Position numbers and translations under genes: made by a program. Shown here piece by piece: positions 1 through 64,000 of a stretch of 64,000 bases of DNA. This DNA is from Cristatella mucedo. Taxonomy: Eukaryota > Bryozoa > Phylactolaemata > Cristatellidae. Position 1 is the stretch's first letter. Every line of letters starts with the position of its first letter. Where the stretch lies: positions 3,281,001-3,345,000 of the forward strand of contig WPIO01000009.1 in NCBI GenBank assembly GCA_009760855.2. The letters run 5' to 3'. The notes below the pieces were generated by a model. That model ran no database searches. It worked only from the letters and a program-made list of their open reading frames with translations, and was not told the origin of the DNA.

Positions 1-83
1 GCAGAGCAGCATTTCGGTGATCGTCTTAATATAGCAAAGAGTTTTTGGGCATCTTGCTGGGCAATACGGGTGTTAATCTTCAA

Positions 84-225
84 GATTAACTGATTTAACA
101 GCCTCATATATAGCATCAGACAAGCCTTAACTGCTGTCACCACCTCGTTCAGCAGGCAGTAAAGAATAGCAAACTGCAAGGCTCATCCATGACCTATATT
201 GTGAAGAGCAAGCACCCTACCCTTG
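84..225 (-). mobile_element. SINE-B, diverged copy
   Basis: On the minus strand it carries the SINE-B order: a tRNA-like head (GTAGGGTGCTTGCTCTTCAC region), a weak B box, then AGCAGTTAAGGCTTG and GGCTGTTAAATCAGTTAA at the 3' end. Heavily diverged. Confidence 0.55.
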
Positions 226-1127
226 GATTAAGACCCAGGGTTGTCTTGGGTCGATACGGAGTGCTTCCTTGTACTGTCATGCGTGGGATCTTCTAATCTC
301 TTTGAGCACACACAGGCTGGCTGGATAAACCCGGCCAGCTGGAAAGTTGTGCACCGGCAGCATATAGGCTGTGAGTGCTCAACCAAAAACTCAAATTTTA
401 CAAAAAATTCTTAGTTCTCATGTCTATGAATCTACCGATACATACAGTGTATATGTTGCATTAGTAGCTCTGTTAAATTGTCTAACTTGCCAAAAGACTT
501 ATCCAGGTGGGTCCAAGCTCAGTTGGGGCGAACTTGTATGTGACTTGACCTTGCTAATGTGATGCTTAGCATAGCATATACCAATTTACTCCAGGGGTGT
601 GGAGCAGTGGCTCCATTTTTTTTGAGATTGACCTCATTTCCTTGCAACTTCAAATTCATTTGATAATGGCTTTCAATATGTCCGATAAGTAAGCAATGAT
701 GCCTGATCGCTTAAGAGGCAATGCATTATCAAATCGTGAGTATTTTTAATACACCACGGCAATGCTGCTGCATTGAACGATGTACCTTAGTCTGCAGCAG
801 ATGAGAAAAAGTCGTCGCACGAGAATTGTTGCAGCAGCAAGTTCCACGGGATTTTTATTTTAGAGCATATGGGGCTTACTTCTAGCGCCTCTTTGCCTCC
901 AAATGCCCTAACGCTTCTTAGCGCCCCAAGTGGCCATTTTGCGTTTTAGCATATCCTCTGGCAATCTTGTTGTTTCGCCAGAAAACGACGGCACACAGTT
1001 TGGTATTGTTGGGGATATCATTCACTGCTCTGACTGCTTTCTTTGCTGGATGGATTTTTGAGGTATCGGGAAGAAGGAATGTTGCTCTTGCAGTCGTAAA
1101 ACATTTTCTAGTCATACTTCCTTGTAG
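226..1127. other. Unassigned, upstream of first exon seen
   Basis: No exon with WDR81 N-terminal similarity, initiator Met or promoter could be recognised. Frames here lack conserved motifs. Confidence 0.6.
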
Positions 1128-57294
<56,167 letters not shown>

Positions 57295-57468
57295 GTAAGT
57301 CTGTAAGCTTAGCTTGCATGCTGCTCTGGCGTGCTCAGCCTTGTGTCAAGCAGTGCTACTTTCTAGTCCTCTGCATTGGCAGTTTTTCTCATGATATATG
57401 CAATCTTGCATTTTAGTCAATGTGCACTTTATGTGCATCTTCTCATGCCTTTCATACCGTAGTCCGTG

Positions 57469-57739
57469 TATGTATGTATGTATCTCTGTCAGTAACTCCA
57501 CAAAGTCATAAAGACCATGTGGGTGTTACGCAGGAGAGTTTTGTATAGCGTACTCACAGCCTAAGTGGCTTTCGGTACGCATTCGGTAGCCAACAGACTT
57601 TGTCTCACGCATCAAAGAGAAAGTGGGAAGCATAGCAGAGTCAGGAAAGCAGTTGAGGTAGTGAGTAGCATAGAAGTAGCAGTTCAGGACCGCTGAAAAA
57701 GATGTGCCATAGTCGGCAGTTGGAGAGTAGATGTCGTTG
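57469..57739 (-). mobile_element. LINE-X short insertion with clear target duplication
   Basis: A 271-bp 5'-truncated copy with (TGTA)n tail. Flanking CGTAGTCCGTG occurs at 57458-57468 and 57740-57750, a perfect 11-bp target duplication. It sits 174 bp after the exon 14 donor. Confidence 0.92.
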
Positions 57740-57954
57740 CGTAGTCCGTGCTAAGATGCATTAGCCGGTTGGGTGTTCTGTCAAAATGGATGTCGAAAAA
57801 TGGAGTAGTTTTGCTGAGATATTAGACAATTGGTCAAGTAGCTATTAGCCATGAGTTGCACCTTACTGGCAGAATGAACGGTTAATGTGACCATATGATG
57901 CATGATTTAAGCAGGCAGACAGTGACTGGTGCATTCGTTTTAACGATAATGTGA

Positions 57955-59042
57955 TGACAATAATAGATTTGTGTAGCATCCTCTGAGTGCTCTCTCTAGG
58001 CACTCTACATATGCGTCGAGAGAATTATGTCAATATGGTTTGTGCTTACATGAAATTGTTTAGCCTGGATTGTCACACAAAGGATGATTTGCACAACCAT
58101 AGCAAATGCTGTGGGAAAGCGTGGGTTTTTAGCTTTTTTTTAATGTCGTCAAGTCTGGTGATGTCGAGCCGTCAGTCGAATGAGTTCCTTGCTTTGAGAG
58201 ATCATACAAACTAATGGTAAGGTCTCAATAGTTATTCAAGTTTGTTCGAGGCACAGCTAAATGACTAGTCAGAAGAGCAGGTGGTACGATGCTTAGACTA
58301 ACTGAGAAATAGTTCAGATAGTTAAGATGGAGCAAGATCATGCAGGGCCCTAAAAATGACTGCGAAAACCTTAAAGTCAATACTCTGCTTAATGGGAAAC
58401 CGTTGCTGGTCGGTCAGAAGTGTCATCGCTTATCAACTGCAATGCTCAAGGCAGACACGCCCAGCTGCCGAGTTTTGCACCAGTTGTAAGTGCCTTTTTG
58501 CACTGGCCTGGAGACATGAGAGTAGGGAATTGCAAAACTGAAGACCTGGTGTCTTAAATGCAAGGACCAACTTGAATTTGGTAACCTCATCTAAGCAAGC
58601 CATAGCTTGTGCAATGTTCAGTATGCAGGCTTGACTGTGCTGATGTGGTCGCCTGATGTAAAGTAGCTTTAGAGCATGACACCCAGATTTCACGCACCAG
58701 CTTCTAAACATGGGCTGGCTGAGCCCATTCTGTGTGCTAATTCTTCCAGTTTCTGAGTAACATTAGGTTGCTGCACTGCTAGTTAGTTGGTTTTATTGTC
58801 ATTGAATTTGAGACAGTTTGTTGCTATCAAAGTAGGAATGTCAGCAATACAGTTAGGAAGGTGATTGAGTTTGACAGGCTGGATGGTCACAGGTATTAAT
58901 TAATACGTGCCATCTGCATGAAAATGAAAGTCTAGATTGTGCTTGACGATGTGCCAGCCTATTGATTGCATCCTTGTGAATCAGATGCGGAATATAGCAG
59001 CATCTTTTCTGCTGACTGAGGACGTAAGGTTAATTTATATTA
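57955..59042 (-). mobile_element. LINE-Y 3' half adjoining M1
   Basis: (AAT)-like start and the terminus near 57960-58010, then the minus-strand post-RT region (CAGCTGCCGAGTTTTGCACC, ATGCAAGGACCAACTTG, CTGATGTGGTCGCCTGATGT) up to the YADD-adjacent segment where M1 begins. Decayed. Confidence 0.82.
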
Positions 59043-59691
59043 TAGTCTTCCCCCATTCACTGCGGCTAATCAGTTTCTGACTCTATCGAGATAAGTGAAT
59101 TCCTGCCAAGTAGGATTTTTTATTTATAAATCGAATATTTTCGGAGCATAGAATCACGACCCTCTAAATATGCTTTTAACATTACTTGAGCTCTCTTCAC
59201 ATGAAATAACACCCTTTTAGTCACCATTACACTCGTATTGCCTAATATATTCGACAAAATAAGAAACAGTTTGGCACAATAGACGTTAAAAATGTCAAAA
59301 TATTATTATTGTACATTTAATTACACACGCAGAGTTCCTACAACCACTAGCTCATGAAAATAGTGCAACTTGTTCGATGATGAAGCTATGAAAATGAAGA
59401 GATTTACTGCACAGAGAAGAAGAGCCAGGTTACTGCTCTACTGAAGGCGCGTCTTCAGTGGGAGAGTTCAGTTGGTGTGGTATCTTCTGCAAGTGCATTA
59501 TCTTCTTCTGTGTTCCACGTGTACGGTAATTTTATTTGTAATACATGGATTATAATTGACTCAGACAACCAAGTGCCTGCTGTATCATTTTCACTATTTT
59601 GAACAAATTTGTAATGAACATACATATATTTGAAAAAACCGCAATAGAGTGAAGCCGCGAAAGTCGAAGCGCGCATTGGCAAAGGACGACT
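59043..59691. mobile_element. M1 MITE, copy 3
   Basis: Starts TAGTCTTCCCCCATTCACTG and ends GGCAAAGGACGACTA, homologous end to end with the other M1 copies. The left flank is the same LINE-Y point as for copy 2. The right flank is different (a TA-rich stretch, then a LINE-Y insertion). Confidence 0.85.
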
Positions 59692-59727
59692 ATATTAGCT
59701 TATAGATTATATTAGACTATATTAGCT

Positions 59728-60202
59728 CTCTCAGATATGCTACCCCATCAGGCCAAGCATCGTACCACCCGCTTTTCGGAATCCAACAGTCTAGAAATAC
59801 CTCGTACAAACCTTAAATCGTTTGGAGACCGTGCATTTAGTTCGTATGCTCCCAAAGCCTGGAACTCCCTCCCGACCTGCGTCAGAACATGCCCTGACCT
59901 GACCACATTTAAAAAGAACTTAAAAACACACCTATTTAGGACAGCATTTAGTGGGTCCCTGTGATTCATCCTTGATGTGCTTATGCGTGCTGACGCTGTG
60001 CATGCTGCCACTAACCACATTTGCATGCTGACCCTGTGCATGTCACCCCTAACCATATTATTCATCTCGTTTGTTTTTCAAGCATGATTTTACTTACCAT
60101 TCAATTGCATTTCCCTTTGCAGCAAATGTAAAGCACCTAGAAAGAGATTAAGTTCTCTGAGGGCGCTTTATCAAGTGCATTATTATTATTATTATTATTA
60201 TT
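59728..60202 (+). mobile_element. LINE-Y 5'-truncated insertion
   Basis: Reads LPHQAKHRTTRFSESNSLEI and KSFGDRAFSSYAPKAWNSLP openly, then the 3' UTR, the AAAGCACCTAGAAAGAGATT terminus and (ATT)8. ATTAGCT flanks both sides (59721-59727 and 60203-60209), a likely 7-8 bp target duplication. A young-looking copy. Confidence 0.9.
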
Positions 60203-62239
60203 ATTAGCTTTAAAACCTACTACTCACAAGCATGGTTTGGAAGAGACATTTGTATGAGTAATAAGTTGAACCCTAGAACTTCCGCCATTCCTCGAGATGG
60301 CCTTTTTTGATAATTTGACTTGTGAAAAATTTTTGTAGTTACTCAGCTGTGTAGAGCCGGGCCATCCAAATAAATAGATCTACAGGCCTAGCTTGTCCGT
60401 CGTCATTGCATAAGTCCTCTTTGTCTCTCGCGAGACAATCTACATGGATGATTGCAGCAAGTTTGGTTAGATGCATACAGATGAACTTGTAATGCCATAG
60501 TGTTCTTCATTTCTGAAATTAGATGTTAAACGTGGCGAGACAAAACGATACCTTTCAAGAGTAGCTATATGTTGGCATCAATGGCATTCATACAGCTCAT
60601 GTAACTTAGTTTCTGCATTGTAACCCACAGCACGAGGGCCAGGGGGGAGGCTCGAGAAGAAGCTGACTCGTGATCACAGTAGCATTGCTTAATTGATATT
60701 TAAGCCATAGAATGGGATACATCAGTTTTCAGCAATCATGATTCATTAACTGCTAATAAATTATCGAGGCAGCCATAACCAAACGGATTAGCAGTGACTA
60801 GTGTTTTTAGCAAGTGTTTCGATTCCTGGTTGGCTCTCTAGTTCATGCAACTCAAATATTCTACCAGACAATCTCCAGACCAGTTTTTTTAAACTAGCTG
60901 TACTGGTGACATGACTTTCGGCTCGTGGGTTCCCTACTTTTCCTATTCTTCTAGCTCCAAAATCTGTATGTGTGTGTGGTGTGGTCATTTAACTTGGCCT
61001 GGCACCTCTCGGGTCAGGTCATTATCCTAGCTGCACATTTGACTTGCATGTAAGCACAGACACATGACCTTGTCTTGGACCCCAATAAAATATGTTATTC
61101 TTTAGCCGATTAATAACCGTCCCAGCCAGGCCATCCTTTGGTTAACAGCTGACACACAGCAAGCAAGACATACAAAATATAGCATTGAGAAGGCTGTCAA
61201 AACATCTGGACTCACTGTCCAGTACTCGCTATTTAAGGATTAGTATAGATTGTATCAAGCTATTTAGCCAAGACTAAGTCCTATTTTTATGAAAAAGTAG
61301 CAGCATCACATATCAATAACCTAAAAGTGTTAGTATTCACTATTTGTTGGCTATTTCCCTTCTTCTGGGTTCAACATAATTACCACAGTCCGACTCAATT
61401 CACTCTAATTAAGATAATATCAACCTGAAATTGTCAGCAGAAAGCTCAAATTTTGAGTGGATGTAGTCTTACCATTGATTTAATGTACCCACCAAGTGTC
61501 ATGCAATATTGCTTACATGTTCTCATGCAAATGGGCTGCAAATATGCTGGTCATCACCGCAATTTAAAGCAATCCACTTTAGTCAATCAAAAGTCAACCT
61601 GAAATGGGCTGTGTGAAGCTCCAACTTGGATTGCATACGAAGCTGCTCTGTCGTTCATCTTTACTCACAAAATGTGACCATTGTGCTAGCGTTCTCGTGC
61701 AATTTGCTGCAATCGAGTGCAGCACACGGTAGGAAAGAGCACCCATACCTTAACCTGACTAGTCCATATCTGCAACGTATACGAGTCTGTTAGATAGCAA
61801 CTGAAGGTAACTTGCATTCAATAACGGCCACATGTACACCAACGGCTCCCTGGCCTACAGCTCAAATAAGCTAAAATGCCTATTGTGTGGCATCTGCTGT
61901 TATGGGGCCTGGCCATAGATTATTACATAATTAATTCCTGGCCCCATCAATTCAGGAACCATGCATGCTGAATATCACTCATAATCTAGCTGATTTAGCT
62001 TGCTGCCATTTCAATATTTGGTAGGTACATTATAACCACTGTGTCCTACAACATTAAAAAAATTTGAGCTTCGAGACTCGTACTTCCGGTCGATTTTCTC
62101 TTAATTAGAGCAGATTGATAGAGCAGATAGATGCTGTGGACTGGAGTAATTCTTGAACCCCCTTCTTAACCGCTCGAGTGCATGTAGGCGGTGCAGTGAT
62201 CCCAAGGGTGAGTTAGCAGTGCGTTAGTTCAAAGTTATC
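60203..62239. other. Unassigned sequence after exon 14
   Basis: 2 kb, AT-rich and largely free of the repeat families seen elsewhere. No WDR81 C-terminal or WD40-like frame was found on the + strand. Confidence 0.55.
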
Positions 62240-62920
62240 GTAGGTAAGATAGAACAGATTAGGGATTCCATCCATCCACGAATTGCTATCCTTGTCGGAC
62301 TCTGTCGAACGCCTGGTTATCCTGCTTCCCTCGCTACCGTTGTGGCTGCCCCTATCGAAATCGTCGATAAATTTTTCTCCGAAAAGACTACTAGTCCGGC
62401 CGAAAAGACTACTAGTTCCCTCACTGTCTGAACAGATCTTTGAGTCACACAGAGCTGATGGTACCAGCCATAACTTACATACTAATATTTCCCTGGTTAC
62501 CAATAAAGTCCCCTACCTCTGAAAACAGCTGTTATCAGGTCACTCATTAAAACCCTACCCCAGATAAAGAATACTTACGTTTACCTGTGTCTGCTCCCTT
62601 TTGCTATTTTTTATCTGAGTCGTGAACTAGAGGTGGCCCAGCATCTAAAAGACTCCTTCAATGCATCAGATCCTGCTGGCAACTTTCAATCGGGATTTAG
62701 AGATAACCATTCCACGGAAATAGCTTTGCTTTTACTTTACAACGACCGTCTCAACACTGCTGACTAGGTTTGAGCTTCTCTGCAACTGTAGTGCATCTGC
62801 CAGTAGCATTCAAAAAAATTTGCCACCGGACCTTCTGGAGCACATCTTGACATGCCTGATTTCATTGGTAGAGTGATAACGTTAGATTACTACCTCAGTA
62901 GGGGATGTCAGAATGTAGAT
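62240..62920 (+). mobile_element. LINE-Y 5' part with RT start
   Basis: Frames read SVERLVILLPSLPLWLP, then the ELEVAQHLKDS region and FQSGFRDNHSTEIALLLLYN, the conserved RT entry block. It contains a 21-bp-period duplication of CCGAAAAGACTACTAGT (62379 and 62400). Decays before the palm. Confidence 0.75.
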
Positions 62921-62934
62921 GTAATGTTAATAAG

Positions 62935-64000
62935 AATAATATTTAATACGTTTAATAAACTGCCTTCAGAGAACTCAATCTCTTTCTAGGCACTTTACAT
63001 TTGCTGCAAAGGAGGCGCGATCGAATGGTTAGTGGTAGTATGTTAAATAAACACCAAGAATAACATAGTTAGCAGTGACATCCACAGAGTTAGCATGCAA
63101 GTGTGGTTAGTGGGAGCATGCAACAGTGTCAGCATGCATTAGCACACGAAGGACGAATCACAAGAACCCACTAAATGCTGTGATAAATATGTGTTTTTGG
63201 TTTTTTCAAATATGGTCAAGCCTGAAGATGTCGTGGCAAAGGTCGGGAGTGGGTCCAATGCTTTGGGACCAGGCACGTTCTCCAAAGATTTGAGGTTTAT
63301 TTGCGGTATAGTTAAACACTTAGATTCCGAAAAGTTTGTGGAACGATGCTTAGCCTGGTGAGGGAGAAGATCTGATAGGTAGGCTGGAGACAAAGAATGA
63401 AGGGACCTGAAAGTGAGTGACAAAACCTGGAAGTCGATGCTTTGCTTGACTGGGACCCAGTGCCGGTCGGCGAGAAGTGGTGTGGTGTAGCAACTGTGAC
63501 ACTCACGACCGACAAGCCAAGCTGCAGAGTTTTGCACCAGCTGTAAGTGCCTGAGTGCACAAGCCAGTGGCCAGCAGGCAGTGAGTTACAGAAGTCTAGA
63601 CAGGATGTCAAGAATGCATGGACCAATTTAGATGCAGTATCCCTTTCTAAATAAGCCCGAATTTCAACAATGTTATTTAGCTGAAAGTAGACAGACTTGA
63701 CTCTGTGGAGCTGATGTGGTCGTCCAATGAAAGGTCTCTTTGGAACATGACACCTAGATTTCGTGCAGATTCAACAAGAGATATGCTGACAATGCCGATT
63801 ATGAGCGTTGCCCTTTCCAATTTTTGAATCACACTTGGTTTGCCCATAACTAGTAAGTTGGTTTTTATTAGTATTCAATTTAGGAAGGATGCTGCCATCC
63901 GTGTACGGATGTCGGATGTCATCAATACATGCAGCAAGGGAGTTGAGAGAATTCCGCATGTTGGAAAGCTGGGAGAGATCAAAGCAAAGGTACAACTGAG
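62935..64000 (-). mobile_element. LINE-Y 3' half, runs off the window
   Basis: Terminus at 62935-63005 (AAACTGCCTTCAGAGAACTC, TTTCTAGGCACTTTACA), then the post-RT frame NSAAWLVGRECHSCYTTPLL and SLSPAYLSDLLPHQAKHRST (open for 132 codons), then LYLCFDLSQLSNMRNSLNSL at the window edge, next to the YADD box. Confidence 0.87.

Overview
The window is nuclear DNA of an animal, most likely an invertebrate. It shows a multi-exon gene with GT-AG introns of 112 bp to about 21 kb, tRNA genes with internal promoters, at least two 5'-truncated LINE families, two tRNA-derived SINE families, non-autonomous DNA transposons and long microsatellites. Nothing bacterial is present. I cannot name the phylum: the protein is clearly alignable to vertebrate WDR81 but well diverged, and the LINEs look CR1/L2-like.

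One protein-coding gene dominates the + strand: the orthologue of WDR81, an endosomal BEACH-WD40 protein. I resolve 14 exons between 1128 and 57294. All joins are in phase: ten of the thirteen introns are phase 0, one is phase 2 and two are phase 1. Together they encode about 1341 residues: the end of the N-terminal region, the whole BEACH domain, a kinase-like segment that appears to surround BEACH, the helical middle region, an acidic linker and the start of the last helical region. The first exon(s) with the initiator Met and the C-terminal WD40 exons were not found, so the gene probably extends beyond both ends of the window.

Layout: 1-23373 carries exons 1-11, with modest introns holding SINEs, LINE fragments, a CA microsatellite with inverted flanks and one TA-flanked MITE. 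23374-44610 is a single ~21 kb intron with LINE copies, a hAT-like element nested in a LINE, a Tc1/mariner transposase relic and three identical tRNA-Cys(GCA) genes inside diverged duplicated units. 44611-57294 carries exons 12-14; the intron between exons 13 and 14 holds inverted LINE copies with a patch of near-perfect identity. 57295-64000 is repeat-rich and has no recognisable exon.

Repeat names are mine. LINE-Y has an (ATT)n tail after a conserved 3' hairpin. LINE-X has an (ATGTA)n or (TGTA)n tail. SINE-A has a tRNA-like head and a LINE-Y-like tail. SINE-B has a tRNA-like head with an internal palindrome. M1 is a ~650 bp TA-flanked MITE. M2 is a ~300 bp hAT-like element. I found no convincing novel enzymatic or defence system. 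The most interesting signals are the tRNA-Cys array, the conversion-like identity patch between inverted LINE-X copies, the M1 copy beside a splice acceptor, and the M1/LINE-Y composite shared by two loci.
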